Counted from the stretch's first letter, positions 38,747 to 47,642 are shown. The stretch is 64,000 bases of DNA from Achromobacter sp. B7 (GCF_003600685.1 NZ_CP032084.1:1364001-1428000); one strand, 5' to 3'. Numbers and translations are program-made. Notes: generated by a model not told the origin, from the sequence alone.

Positions 38747-38788
38747 TAACTCATAGCCGCTAACTCATGGCCGCTAACTTATAGCCGA
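38747..38788. repeat. 14-bp direct repeat, three copies
   Basis: TAACTCATAGCCGC and two variants (TAACTCATGGCCGC, TAACTTATAGCCGA) stand head to tail in the gap between the convergent ftsB and TadE-like genes. There is no obvious hairpin or T-run, so termination of ftsB is not explained here. Confidence 0.85.
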
Positions 38789-38797
38789 TGCCCCGCG

Positions 38798-39529
38798 TCA
38801 ATCGCAGCGGGCATCGCGGCATGCTCCCATCACGATTTCCGCCGGCCTTGGCCGCGCGCCCGTCCAATCGACCGGGTGCGTGTGCATCTCCATTTCCAGT
38901 TCAACGTGAATCGGCAACAACCCATGCCTGCGAGCCATGCCCGCATAGCTGGCGTCGTTGCGCCCCAGCGCGGCGAGCACCGCTCGTACGGGGAACAGCC
39001 AAGGCTTGTACAGATAAGTCAGCCGCAGCTTCAGGGTGTTGGCGTCGAAGATGGTGGCCGCGCCGGGGCGCGGCGGTCGCCTGGCGTGCTGCAAGTCCTG
39101 GTAGTCGTTATCGATGGCGCGTCGACCGGGCGCGGCCGGGACGGCCAGGTCCTTGCGGCCATGGTCGCGGAACATCCTGACATTGGGCTGCAAGACTTCG
39201 ATTCGCCACGCGCCAAGGCCCGTGCCCGCCGAGGCGTCGGCATGTGCGCGCGCCAGCCTGCGCCTCGCACCGGCTTCGCCGTCGGCGCCGGCATGCAGGG
39301 CCAGCAAGCCTTGAATGAAGGCATCGCGCATAGGGGCCGGTTGCGCATGGGCCGTGGCGCCGGCGCGCGCGGCTTCCATCAGCGCGACGTGCGCCATTTG
39401 GCGCACGGCTTGCCAGCGTGCTGCTTCAATGCCCAGCAGGCCCATCAGCAACACCATGGCGCCCGCCACGGCGAATTCAATGGCGGCGGCGCCCCGCTGG
39501 CGCGAGGCGGCAAAGAAAAAGGCGGTCAT
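38798..39529 (-). CDS. TadE-like protein, isolated
   Basis: A protein of about 243 residues with a TadE/pilin-like N-terminus: ASRQRGAAAIEFAVAGAMVLLMGLLGIEAARWQ, a short basic leader followed by one hydrophobic helix with the conserved glutamate. TadE proteins are minor pseudopilins of Tad/Flp pili or of secretion systems. No other tad genes are in this window. The start is uncertain (39529 or 39553); neither has a good ribosome site. It lies 90 bases after hslO on the same strand and may be co-transcribed with it. Confidence 0.7.
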   Translation of the reverse strand: MTAFFFAASRQRGAAAIEFAVAGAMVLLMGLLGIEAARWQAVRQMAHVALMEAARAGATAHAQPAPMRDAFIQGLLALHAGADGEAGARRRLARAHADASAGTGLGAWRIEVLQPNVRMFRDHGRKDLAVPAAPGRRAIDNDYQDLQHARRPPRPGAATIFDANTLKLRLTYLYKPWLFPVRAVLAALGRNDASYAGMARRHGLLPIHVELEMEMHTHPVDWTGARPRPAEIVMGACRDARCD

Positions 39530-39618
39530 GGCTGCGCAGTGTGGCGCGGGCATGACCGCCTGTCGATACGGACAATCCGAGGTGATGAAAATGTCCCGCA
39601 GGGCGGGACGCGGCGCTA

Positions 39619-40548
39619 TCAGTGCACCGTGGGCGGCGCGTCGTCGGCGGCAGGCTGGTTGGGCGAGAACAACGTGGCGCAATCCACGGCGTCGAACTTA
39701 TAGGGCTTGCCACAGAAGTCGCATGACACATCCACCTGGCCGCGCTCGGCCAGGACGCTGTTGACCTCTTCTTCGCCCAGCGAACGCAGCATGCTGGCGA
39801 CGCGCTCGCGCGTGCAAGGGCAATGCCAGCGCACGGGCGCCGGGTCGAACGCCAGCAAGGTGTCTTCCCAGAACAGGCGATGGATCAAGGTGTCGATGTC
39901 GGCTTCCAGCACTTCGTCGCGCTTGAGCGTGCTGGCCAGGGCGACCACACGGTCCCAGGTTTCGGCGGCGGCTTGCTCGGTCAACAGTGGGGCGTCGGTG
40001 CCACCATGGAACGGCAGGCGTTGCACCAGCATGCCGGCGGCGTTGTCGGCATCGGCGGCCAGCCACAAGCGCGTGTCCAGCTGTTCGGAGGCCTTCATGT
40101 AGTGTTGCAGCGCTTCTGCCACCGTGTCGCCTTCCAGCGGCACAATGCCCTGGTAGGTTTGCTGGCCCGGCAGCTTGCGCTGCGGGTCCAGCACGACGAT
40201 GAAGCGGCCGTTGCCGCCCGGGTTCAGCAGGCTTTGCATGGTGCCATCGGACGGCACTTCGTGGCCTTCGCGCACTTTGACGGTGGCGCGCAGGCTCAGG
40301 TCCGAACGGCATTCCACCACCAGCAGGGCGATGGGGCCGTCGCCCTGGATCTGAAGCACCAGCGAGCCATCGAATTTGATGTTGGCGGCAAGCAGGGTAG
40401 AGGCCGCCACCAATTCGCCCAGCAGATGGGTGATGGCGGGCGGGTAGTCGTGGTTGGCCTGGACGGCCTTCCAGGTCGCGTCCAGGCGGACGGCCTGGAT
40501 GCGGACGCTGCGGTCTTCGGTAAGGTATTTTTTGAGCTGATCGGTCAT
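39619..40548 (-). CDS. hslO: Hsp33 redox-regulated chaperone
   Basis: A 309-residue cytoplasmic holdase activated by oxidation and heat. The C-terminal zinc switch is complete, with HCPC near residue 240 and CDFC about 32 residues later. The N-terminal DQLKKYLTEDRSVRIQAVRLDATWKAV and the GGNGRFIVVLD block fit the family. A following short Ala/Asp/Pro tail is typical of betaproteobacterial copies. Confidence 0.94.
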   Translation of the reverse strand: MTDQLKKYLTEDRSVRIQAVRLDATWKAVQANHDYPPAITHLLGELVAASTLLAANIKFDGSLVLQIQGDGPIALLVVECRSDLSLRATVKVREGHEVPSDGTMQSLLNPGGNGRFIVVLDPQRKLPGQQTYQGIVPLEGDTVAEALQHYMKASEQLDTRLWLAADADNAAGMLVQRLPFHGGTDAPLLTEQAAAETWDRVVALASTLKRDEVLEADIDTLIHRLFWEDTLLAFDPAPVRWHCPCTRERVASMLRSLGEEEVNSVLAERGQVDVSCDFCGKPYKFDAVDCATLFSPNQPAADDAPPTVH

Positions 40549-40621
40549 GGGGGAATGTTAGCCGATCAGGCCACCCAATTCCCCCTGCTGCCAGCAGGGC
40601 TACGGCAACTGCCCCGGGCGC

Positions 40622-41143
40622 TCACGCCAGGCGCTTGAGGGCCGTCTTGTAGTGTTGGCCGCGCGCCACGTAATGGGCGGTGTTCTTGTGCAGATTGGCG
40701 ATTTCTTCTTCGGACAGTTCGCGCACGATCTTGCCGATGCCGATCACCAATGAGTTGTCGGGAATGACGCGGTCTTCCGGGATGATGGCGCCGGCGCCGA
40801 TCAGGCAGTTGCGCCCGATCACCGCGTTGTTCAGCACGATGGCCTGCATGCCCACCAGCGCGCCTTCGTGGATGGTGCAGCCGTGCAACATGGCCTGATG
40901 GCCCACAGTGACATTCGGGCCGATGGTCATGGGACAGCCGCTATCGACGTGCAGGACGCTGGATTCCTGGATATTGGTGCCATGGCGGATCAGGATGGCG
41001 TCGTTGTCGCCCCGGATCGACACGTGCGACCAGATGCTGACGCCGGCTTCCAGCGTGACATTGCCGATGATGTCGGCGCTGTCGGCGACATAGGCGGCGG
41101 GGTCGATGCGGGGGATCAGGTCGTCAAGCTGGTAGATGGGCAT
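40622..41143 (-). CDS. Gamma carbonic anhydrase family protein
   Basis: A 173-residue left-handed beta-helix hexapeptide-repeat protein of the YrdA/PaaY type. Repeats such as IGNVTLEAGVSIWSHVSIRGD and IGPNVTVGHQAMLHGCTIHEGALVGMQAIVLN give the metal-ligand histidines. Enzyme activity in this group is variable. It ends about 70 bases before the hslO start region and lies 3 bases downstream of the acyl-CoA synthetase gene, so the two are probably co-transcribed. Confidence 0.9.
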   Translation of the reverse strand: MPIYQLDDLIPRIDPAAYVADSADIIGNVTLEAGVSIWSHVSIRGDNDAILIRHGTNIQESSVLHVDSGCPMTIGPNVTVGHQAMLHGCTIHEGALVGMQAIVLNNAVIGRNCLIGAGAIIPEDRVIPDNSLVIGIGKIVRELSEEEIANLHKNTAHYVARGQHYKTALKRLA

Positions 41144-41146
41144 TGC

Positions 41147-43105
41147 CTAGGTTTCCGATAATTTTTCAGGGCCCGCAGGGGCAGGCGCGACGTTCTCGGC
41201 GGGTGCGGCGGCGTCGGCATGGCCGGGCGTGGCGGCGGGCGAGGGTGGTGGCGTGGGCGATTTCGGCACGGCGGCGGGCGTGGCGGGCGCGGACACCTTG
41301 GACGTATCGGCGGGTGCGGACGGCTTGGGCGCTGGCGGCGCGGCGGTGGGCGCTGGCGGCGTGGACGCCTTCGGTGCCACGGTTGCCGCGTGCGTCGCGA
41401 CCGTCCCAGGTGCCCCGGTTGCCACAGGCGCCGCTGCCGGTGCCGTCGCCGCGATGTGCGCGCGCTCTTGCTCGCGTTGACGCAGGATGCGGCGTTGGAT
41501 TTTCCCGGTCGTGGTCATCGGCAATTCGTCGACGAACTCGATCTCTTTCGGGTATTCGTACGGCGCCAGGCGCTCACGAACATGCTCTTGCAGGTTTTCG
41601 ATGATCTCGCCGCGGTCGCGCTGGGCGAATTCGGGCGTCAGCACGACATAGGCCTTGACCAGCGCGCCCCGTTCGGCGTCCGGCTTGGGCACCACGGCGG
41701 CGTTGGCCACGGCGGGGTGGCCGACCAGGCAGCTTTCGATTTCGCCGGGACCGATGCGGTAACCGGCCGACTTGAACACGTCATCGGCACGCCCGGCGTA
41801 CCAAAGGTAGCCGTCCGCGTCGACGGTGGCCAGGTCGCCCGTCAGGCACCAGTCGCCCTTGAATTTGGCTTGGGTGGCGGCTTCGTTGCGCCAATAGCCC
41901 AGGAACATCACGGGGTCGGGAAAGCCATGGATGTCCAGCCGGTTGACGGCAATTTCCCCGGTTTCACCAGGCGCCACCAGCTGCCCATCGTCGTTCAGCA
42001 CCGACACCTGATGGCCGGGATACGGGCGGCCCATGCTGCCCGCGCGGGCGGGCCAGCGCTTCTGGCTATTGCCCACCACGTAGTTCATTTCGGTTTGGCC
42101 GAACATCTCGTTGGGCGTCACGCCCAGCGCCGACTGGCACCATTCAAATACCGTTTCCCCCACGCTTTCGCCCGCACTCATGATCGAACGCAGCGCCAGC
42201 TGGTAATGGTCGCGGGGCTTGGGCACCGCCTTCATCATCATTTTCAGCGCCGTGGGAAACAGGAAAGTATTGGTGACCTGGTAGCGCTCCATGAGCTCAA
42301 ACGCGCGCTCGGGCGAAAAGCGGCCGCGCGTGCCCACAATGGGATGGCCGAAATACAGGGTCGGCAACAGCGCATCCATCATGCCGCCCGTCCAGGCCCA
42401 ATCGGCTGGCGACCAGAACACGTCGCCAGGCTTGGGGAACCAGTCTTGCGAGGCGACGAAGCCCGGCAGGTTGCCGATCAACACGCTGTGGGGCAGTAGC
42501 GCGCCCTTGGGCGCGCCGGTGGTGCCTGACGTATACAGCAGAATGGCCGGGTCCGACGAACGCGTCGGAACGGCCTTGAATTCGTTGGGTTGGCGGGCAA
42601 GCAGGCTGCGCCACGGCAGCACCCGCTCGTCAGCGAAGCCGATGCCGATGATCTGTTGCAGGTTGGGGCAGTTGTCGCTGACGGCCAGCAGATTGGCGCT
42701 GGAAGCGTGGTCCACGATGGCGACCCGGGTTTCGGAGTCGCGCAAACGGGCTTCCAGTGCCTCGGGGCCGAACAGTGCCGACAGGGGCAAGACGACGCCG
42801 CCTACGGTGTAGATGGCCATGTGGGCCACCACCGTTTCCGGCCGTTGCCCCAGCACCACACCGACGCGATCGCCCCGGCCCACGCCCATCTTCACCAGGC
42901 CGTTGGCCAGCTGATTGACGGCTTCGGCCAGGCGGGCATAGGTCCAGACTTCGCGGTTGCCCGATTCGTCTTCGTAGTAGATGGCGATGCGCCGCGCATC
43001 CGGACTACTGGATGCCCAGCGGTGGCAGCACGCTTCCGCGATGTTGAACTGGGTGGGAACCAGCCAGCGGAATGTTTGGTAGAGCGCCTGATATTGGTCG
43101 TTCAT
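41147..43105 (-). CDS. AMP-dependent acyl-CoA synthetase with a long Ala/Pro tail
   Basis: A 652-residue ligase of the medium-chain/benzoate-like branch. LLYTSGTTGAPKGALLPHS (P-loop), MFGQTEMNYVVGN, GRADDVFKSAGYRIGPGEIE and the C-terminal TTTGKIQRRILR are present. After RREQERAH-like sequence about 110 extra residues follow, made almost wholly of A, P, T, S and K, which is not part of the enzyme fold. The ATG at 43105 (MNDQYQALYQTFRW) is chosen by family similarity; the longer frame adds 22 unconserved residues. Substrate is probably a medium-chain or branched acid, but is not provable here. Confidence 0.88.
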   Translation of the reverse strand: MNDQYQALYQTFRWLVPTQFNIAEACCHRWASSSPDARRIAIYYEDESGNREVWTYARLAEAVNQLANGLVKMGVGRGDRVGVVLGQRPETVVAHMAIYTVGGVVLPLSALFGPEALEARLRDSETRVAIVDHASSANLLAVSDNCPNLQQIIGIGFADERVLPWRSLLARQPNEFKAVPTRSSDPAILLYTSGTTGAPKGALLPHSVLIGNLPGFVASQDWFPKPGDVFWSPADWAWTGGMMDALLPTLYFGHPIVGTRGRFSPERAFELMERYQVTNTFLFPTALKMMMKAVPKPRDHYQLALRSIMSAGESVGETVFEWCQSALGVTPNEMFGQTEMNYVVGNSQKRWPARAGSMGRPYPGHQVSVLNDDGQLVAPGETGEIAVNRLDIHGFPDPVMFLGYWRNEAATQAKFKGDWCLTGDLATVDADGYLWYAGRADDVFKSAGYRIGPGEIESCLVGHPAVANAAVVPKPDAERGALVKAYVVLTPEFAQRDRGEIIENLQEHVRERLAPYEYPKEIEFVDELPMTTTGKIQRRILRQREQERAHIAATAPAAAPVATGAPGTVATHAATVAPKASTPPAPTAAPPAPKPSAPADTSKVSAPATPAAVPKSPTPPPSPAATPGHADAAAPAENVAPAPAGPEKLSET

Positions 43106-43234
43106 GGCCCTATGTTGTAAGCATGTTGCAGCTGCGTGAACGGGCCGGCTCGCCCGTTGCCTCAGATGCAAGCATGACCTAGAGGGCCGTGAACTGCAAT
43201 ATCCCCGTTGCGTAATGGGGACGCATACGGGTTA

Positions 43235-44107
43235 TCACGGGTGTTTGCTTTGGCGGCGAAGCGCTGAGGGCAGGGCGGGTAGTGACAGCGATCGCGGGGG
43301 GCGGGCAGTGGGCTCGGCCTGGCGTTCGGCCTGGATGGCGGCCCAGTCCAGCAGCTGCAACTGGCCATCGTGGGTCTCCGCCAGCGCCGACAGGCTTTCC
43401 ACCCAGTCGCCGTCATTGCAGTAGAGGATGCCGCCGACGTCTCGCAATTCCGCCTTGTGGATGTGGCCGCAGACCACGCCGTCCAGGCCCCGCCGACGCG
43501 CCTCACCGGCCAGCGCTTCTTCGAAGTCGGTAATGAACGACACCGCGTTCTTGACCTTGTGCTTCAAATATTGCGACAGCGACCAGTAGTGCAGCCCCAG
43601 GCGATGCCGCAGCCGGTTGAAGTGGTGGTTGATCCACAGGGCCAGCTGATAAAGCCCGTCGCCCAGGTGGGCCAACCAGCGGCTGTGCTGGATGACGCCG
43701 TCGAATTGGTCGCCGTGCAGCACCAGCAGCCGCAAGCCTTTGGCGGTGACGTGCACGTCTTCATCCAGGATTTCAATGTCGCCGAACGCGTAGCCCGCAA
43801 ATTCCCGCGCGAATTCGTCGTGGTTGCCGGGGATGAACACGACCCGCGTGCCGTTGCGCGCCTTGCGCAGGATGCGTTGAATGACGTCGTTGTGCGCGCG
43901 CGGCCAGTGCCAGTGCTTGCGCAGTTGCCAGCCGTCGACGATGTCGCCCACCAGATACAGGGTGTCCGAGTCGTTGTGGTCCAGGAAATCAAGCAGGAAT
44001 TCCGCCTTGCACCCGGCAGTGCCCAGGTGAATATCGGAAATCCAAAGGGCACGCCAGTGCGCGGGGCGGATTTCGTTCACGGTCGCTTCCATGTGGGCTG
44101 TCGTCAT
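43235..44107 (-). CDS. UDP-2,3-diacylglucosamine diphosphatase-like metallophosphoesterase
   Basis: A 290-residue calcineurin-type phosphoesterase of the LpxH family. All metal motifs are visible: WISDIHLG, LVGDIVDGW, IPGNHDE, VLHGDQFD and VCGHIHKAE. LpxH hydrolyses UDP-2,3-diacylglucosamine in lipid A synthesis, but this longer form with a Pro/Arg-rich end may have another substrate. The start may be 44107 or 44092 (MEATVNEIRPAHW). Confidence 0.82.
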   Translation of the reverse strand: MTTAHMEATVNEIRPAHWRALWISDIHLGTAGCKAEFLLDFLDHNDSDTLYLVGDIVDGWQLRKHWHWPRAHNDVIQRILRKARNGTRVVFIPGNHDEFAREFAGYAFGDIEILDEDVHVTAKGLRLLVLHGDQFDGVIQHSRWLAHLGDGLYQLALWINHHFNRLRHRLGLHYWSLSQYLKHKVKNAVSFITDFEEALAGEARRRGLDGVVCGHIHKAELRDVGGILYCNDGDWVESLSALAETHDGQLQLLDWAAIQAERQAEPTARPPRSLSLPALPSALRRQSKHP

Positions 44108-44194
44108 GCCTTGGAATCAAACCATCCGGCGATGACGGGCGTGTGAAGCTATCGTGACGCTGTTGTGACGGGCGCGGCCCCCGCCGCGGGACGG

Positions 44195-44713
44195 CTAGCG
44201 GGATTTCTGGCGTTGCGGCGCGTTGCGCAGCCGCGTGCCAAGCAGACGGTCGTGCAGGAACTGGCCGTCCGGGTCGAACCAGGACCAGATAAAAATCGTG
44301 AACGGCGCGGCCACGATGAACATGTCCATCGACGCCCAGCCCGTGAGGCTGGCGGCGCCCCACACCACGGCCGCGCCGGCCAGCACCAGCGGCCAGACAA
44401 GCACGTAGCGCAAGATCAGGCGGCCGGTTGCCGGCGTGTTGCCGTCACGGTCCACCAGCCGGATATTCCAGGTTTTCATGGGCAGGGTCTGCCCGCGCCG
44501 ACGCCAGCACAGCACGAAATACGCGCCAATCGCCACAAACAACCACGCTTGCCGCGCCGCGCGCAACTCCAGCGCGTTCTTGCTTTGCGTCAGCGTGTCC
44601 AGCAGATAGCCGGCCAGGAAGACGACGCCGAACAGCAACACGGCCTCGTACATCATGCAGGCAAAGCGGCGCAGCCGGTTGGGGGTCTGATCTAGGAAGG
44701 CGTCGGTCGTCAT
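44195..44713 (-). CDS. RDD family membrane protein
   Basis: A 172-residue membrane protein of the RDD family, named after conserved Arg and Asp residues (RLRRFACMMYEAVLLFG; KTWNIRLVDRDG; DPDGQFLHDRLLGTRL). Three to four hydrophobic segments are visible. Function is unknown, with transport suggested for some members. Confidence 0.88.
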   Translation of the reverse strand: MTTDAFLDQTPNRLRRFACMMYEAVLLFGVVFLAGYLLDTLTQSKNALELRAARQAWLFVAIGAYFVLCWRRRGQTLPMKTWNIRLVDRDGNTPATGRLILRYVLVWPLVLAGAAVVWGAASLTGWASMDMFIVAAPFTIFIWSWFDPDGQFLHDRLLGTRLRNAPQRQKSR

Positions 44714-44732
44714 GGGTCGCCATTATCCGACA

Positions 44733-44759
44733 AAAAAAAACCCGCCGGTAAGGGCGGGT
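44733..44759 (-). terminator. Intrinsic terminator of the 62-residue gene
   Basis: ACCCGCC (44740-44746) pairs with GGCGGGT (44753-44759) over a six-base loop. On the minus strand a run of nine T follows. It is well placed to end transcription from the small gene at 44829-45017 before the RDD gene. Confidence 0.88.
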
Positions 44760-44828
44760 CTATAAAAGGGGCTATGCAGCCCCCAAGGGGAAAATCGTTT
44801 GGGCCGCGACGTCAGGCCCGGTCCGGCT

Positions 44829-45017
44829 TCAGGCGGCGGAGTGCGCGTTCTTGGCGCTCGTCTTGCCAACCAGGGCCTTCACGCCGTGAGCCAGCTTACG
44901 CAGGCCTGCGGCCAACGCCCGCATCGGGTGCGGACGGAATTGTTCTTCAATTGCCTGGAGCATCAGTTGGCGCTCGAGTTCGTCGGTCAGGCGGATGGTG
45001 TTGTTCGGGTTGATCAC
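44829..45017 (-). CDS. Small conserved-looking protein of unknown function
   Basis: A 62-residue protein (INPNNTIRLTDELERQLMLQAIEEQF..., then a basic, Ala-rich second half). The GTG at 45017 is favoured over the GTG at 45029 because GGAGG lies five bases before it. A strong terminator follows, and it has its own 250-base upstream gap, so it is likely an independently expressed gene. The first part is predicted helical and amphipathic. No family was recognised. Confidence 0.6.
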   Translation of the reverse strand: MINPNNTIRLTDELERQLMLQAIEEQFRPHPMRALAAGLRKLAHGVKALVGKTSAKNAHSAA

Positions 45018-45029
45018 AATAGCCTCCAC

Positions 45030-45275
45030 GGGCTTGCTCAGTTGTTTAGCTACTAGGGATAACCCGAATTATAGGGGTTTACCCTCAAACTGTGCAAGAG
45101 GCAGATGCAAGCTGGTGCAACACGGCAACACCTTGGTGCTGATGATGCCCCAAAACCGGGCGGCGGGGCACCATAAGCAAAGATACGGCCGGCATGTTGC
45201 GGCGCTTTTACAACGTGGCGGTGAGCGTCGGGGAAGCGGGCTGCCCGGGCGAGAACCGCCCGGGCAAGGCGGCGA
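45030..45275. other. Intergenic region with a GC-rich hairpin
   Basis: The 246 bases between the small gene and the methyltransferase gene hold no open frame of interest. A 10-bp stem, TGCCCGGGCG (45242-45251) with CGCCCGGGCA (45257-45266), lies just downstream of the methyltransferase stop and may end its message, though no T-run follows. An AT-rich patch at about 45050-45080 may hold the promoter of the small gene. Confidence 0.5.
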
Positions 45276-47117
45276 TCAGGCGTCGCGGTAGCCGGCGGCA
45301 ACCAGTTCGAAACCGAACAGGCGGCAGTCCAGCGCGCCGTTGTGCAAGGGCACGCGGCGCTTGGGCTTCAGGCGCATCTGGTTGGGCAGCGTCATGTCGC
45401 TGGTGATGACGTGCAGCTGCCAACCGGCAAAATTGCGCTTCAGGCAGGTGGCCCAGTCACGCCACAAATCGGCGTCCTGTTCGGTCTGCATGCGCTCGCC
45501 GTAGGGTGGATTGGTGACAATCCAGCCGTGGTCGGCGGGGGCCGTTATTTCGCGGGCGTCGCCGATTTTAAAGCGGATCGAGTCGGCGGTGAGCCAGGCA
45601 CGTTCGGCATTGTTCTGAGCGAATTCAATGGCTTGCGGATCCAGGTCGTAACCGACCAGGGGTGCGTCCAACTGAGGCAGGATGCGTGAACGGGCATCGT
45701 CCTTCAGGTCGCGCCAGCGATAGGCGTCATGGTCGCGCAACCGTTCGAAGCCAAAGGGACGCGAAATGCCCGGGGGCACGCCCAGGGCGATCCAGGCCGC
45801 TTCGATCAGGATGGTGCCCGAGCCGCAGAACGGGTCCAGCAGCGGGGCGGCGGGGTCCCACCCTGCCAGGGCCAGCATGCCGGCGGCCAGGTTTTCGCGC
45901 AGGGGGGCTTCGCCCTTGTCCAGGCGCCAGCCACGCTTGAAGAGCGATTCGCCGGACGTATCCAGGTATAGCGTGGCGGTGTGGCCCGTCAGGAAAAGGT
46001 GGACGCGGGCGTCCGGGCGTACGGTGTCGATGCTGGGGCGCTCGCCTTCCAGCTCGCGCAGGCGGTCGCAGATGCCATCCTTGGCGCGCAGATTGCAGTA
46101 CTGCAAGCTTTGCACCGGGCTCTTGATGGCCGAGGTGTCCACGCGCAGCGTTTGTTCGGCGCCGAACCAGCGTTCCCAGGGGGTGTCGCGGGCCAGGTCC
46201 AGGATGTCGTCTTCGTGTGAGATCTCGGCGTGCGCGACCTGCACCAGGATGCGGGTCGCCAGGCGCGAATACAGGTTGGCGCGCTGCACGCCCGACCAGT
46301 CGGCGGTGAACGAGCAGCCCGCGCGGCCTGCCTGGGCGTCTTCATAGCCCAGCGCCTGCATCTCGGCCGTCAGGGCCTCTTCCAGGCCTTGAGGGCAGGG
46401 CGCGAATACGGTGAACACTTCCGCCTGGCGGGGCTCGCGCGGGCGGCGGCTGCGGGTCTCGACGCGGGGCGCGCGATCCTGGTGGTCATCGTGCGCGTCG
46501 TCCTGGTAATCGTCGTGCACGTCGGGGTAATCCGGTTGCGATGCCTCTACGGGCGGTTCGGCCTGGAAGTCGGGCGCGGGGCCGTCATCTTCGAAGGGAT
46601 CGTAGAAACGGCCTGCCGGGGTGGCCGGTGCAATGTACTGGTCATCGCGCAGGCGCGGCGCGCGTTGCGGCGGGCGGCCGGAACGGGCGCTAGGTGCGGC
46701 GTCGCGACGCGTATCGTCGGAGCGGTCACGGGAAGGCTGGTTGCGATCGTATCTGCCACGCTCGGACGTGCCGCGCCCGGACGCGCCGCGCTCGGAGGAG
46801 CTACGGCCTGCCGGGCCGCGCCCTTCACCCCGGCTGGGCTGGCCGCGATCGTATTGACCGCGTTCCGCGCCGCCACGGGGCGCCTGGCCACGCGCGCCGG
46901 CGCCCGGCTTGCGGCGCGCCTCTTCTTCCTGGCGGCGTTGATAGCCTTCCGGGTCTTTCTGGCGTTCGACGTTTTCCTTGGTGCGCGAGATCTGCGCGAC
47001 CAGCTTGGCGCGGGCGCCCGTGCGGGTGCGCTTGGGCGCCTCGACGGCGTGGGCGTCACGCGCCGTTTTTTTGATCGTCAGCGTCTTGCGCGGGCGGTCC
47101 TGTTCATCAGAGGACAT
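45276..47117 (-). CDS. THUMP-domain class I RNA methyltransferase (RlmL N-half/YcbY-like)
   Basis: A 613-residue SAM-dependent enzyme. The C-terminal half has the THUMP region (VFAPCPQGLEEALTAEMQALGYEDA) and a Rossmann methyltransferase with LLDPFCGSGTILIEAA and the catalytic NPPYGERM. By similarity it methylates a guanine N2 in 23S rRNA. The first 230 residues are charged and low in complexity, with many R-G, R-S and R-D-Q pairs (GRGTSERGRYDRNQPSRDR), and are absent from E. coli RlmL. That tail is probably disordered and RNA-binding. The C-terminal RlmK half of E. coli RlmKL is missing, which is normal outside gamma-proteobacteria. Confidence 0.87.
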   Translation of the reverse strand: MSSDEQDRPRKTLTIKKTARDAHAVEAPKRTRTGARAKLVAQISRTKENVERQKDPEGYQRRQEEEARRKPGAGARGQAPRGGAERGQYDRGQPSRGEGRGPAGRSSSERGASGRGTSERGRYDRNQPSRDRSDDTRRDAAPSARSGRPPQRAPRLRDDQYIAPATPAGRFYDPFEDDGPAPDFQAEPPVEASQPDYPDVHDDYQDDAHDDHQDRAPRVETRSRRPREPRQAEVFTVFAPCPQGLEEALTAEMQALGYEDAQAGRAGCSFTADWSGVQRANLYSRLATRILVQVAHAEISHEDDILDLARDTPWERWFGAEQTLRVDTSAIKSPVQSLQYCNLRAKDGICDRLRELEGERPSIDTVRPDARVHLFLTGHTATLYLDTSGESLFKRGWRLDKGEAPLRENLAAGMLALAGWDPAAPLLDPFCGSGTILIEAAWIALGVPPGISRPFGFERLRDHDAYRWRDLKDDARSRILPQLDAPLVGYDLDPQAIEFAQNNAERAWLTADSIRFKIGDAREITAPADHGWIVTNPPYGERMQTEQDADLWRDWATCLKRNFAGWQLHVITSDMTLPNQMRLKPKRRVPLHNGALDCRLFGFELVAAGYRDA

Positions 47118-47151
47118 ACGAATCCTGGCGAATGTGCAAAGGTAGGGGGAA

Positions 47152-47592
47152 TCAGAAGGGTTTGACGACGACCAGCGCCACCACCACCAAGAGCAGCAAG
47201 ACGGGAACTTCGTTGAACCAGCGATAGAACTTATGCGAACGGGTGTTTTTGCCCTGTTCGAATTTACGCAGCATCAAGCCACAGGCGTGATGGTAGCCGA
47301 TGACGAGCAGGACGAAAAAGAGTTTGGCGTGCATCCAGCCATTGCCCGGGCCCACGCCGATGCGGTAACCCAGATACAGCCACATGCCGAACACAATGGC
47401 CACCACGGCCAAAATGGTGGTGAAACGATACAGCCGGCGCGCCATGCCCAGCAGCGTCACCTGGACGGACGCGTCCGACTGCTGCGCCAGATTCACGAAA
47501 ATGCGGGGCAGGTAGAACAACCCGGCAAACCAGGAAGCGATGAAGACGATGTGAAAGGTCTTGACCCAAAGCATGGCCATGGCGGCATCCAA
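47152..47592 (-). CDS. hemJ: HemJ-type protoporphyrinogen oxidase (CopD-like membrane protein)
   Basis: A 146-residue membrane protein with about four helices. WVKTFHIVFIASWFAGLFYLPRIF with its conserved histidine and arginine, and the later LFFVLLVIGYHHACGL and RWFNEVPVLLLLVVVALVVVKPF, match the HemJ family that oxidises protoporphyrinogen IX in heme synthesis. A second ATG at 47580 (MAMLWVK) is also possible. It lies downstream of the prp genes on the same strand. Confidence 0.85.
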   Translation of the reverse strand: MDAAMAMLWVKTFHIVFIASWFAGLFYLPRIFVNLAQQSDASVQVTLLGMARRLYRFTTILAVVAIVFGMWLYLGYRIGVGPGNGWMHAKLFFVLLVIGYHHACGLMLRKFEQGKNTRSHKFYRWFNEVPVLLLLVVVALVVVKPF

Positions 47593-47642
47593 TCTAGGAA
47601 AGCCGCATTGTAAGGCCGCCGGATGGTCCTCCCGCGCCGCCG

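Noticed and set aside
45276..47117. Possible loss of half of an RlmKL fusion
   Set aside because: RlmL and RlmK are separate proteins in most non-gamma proteobacteria, so absence of the second half is expected.
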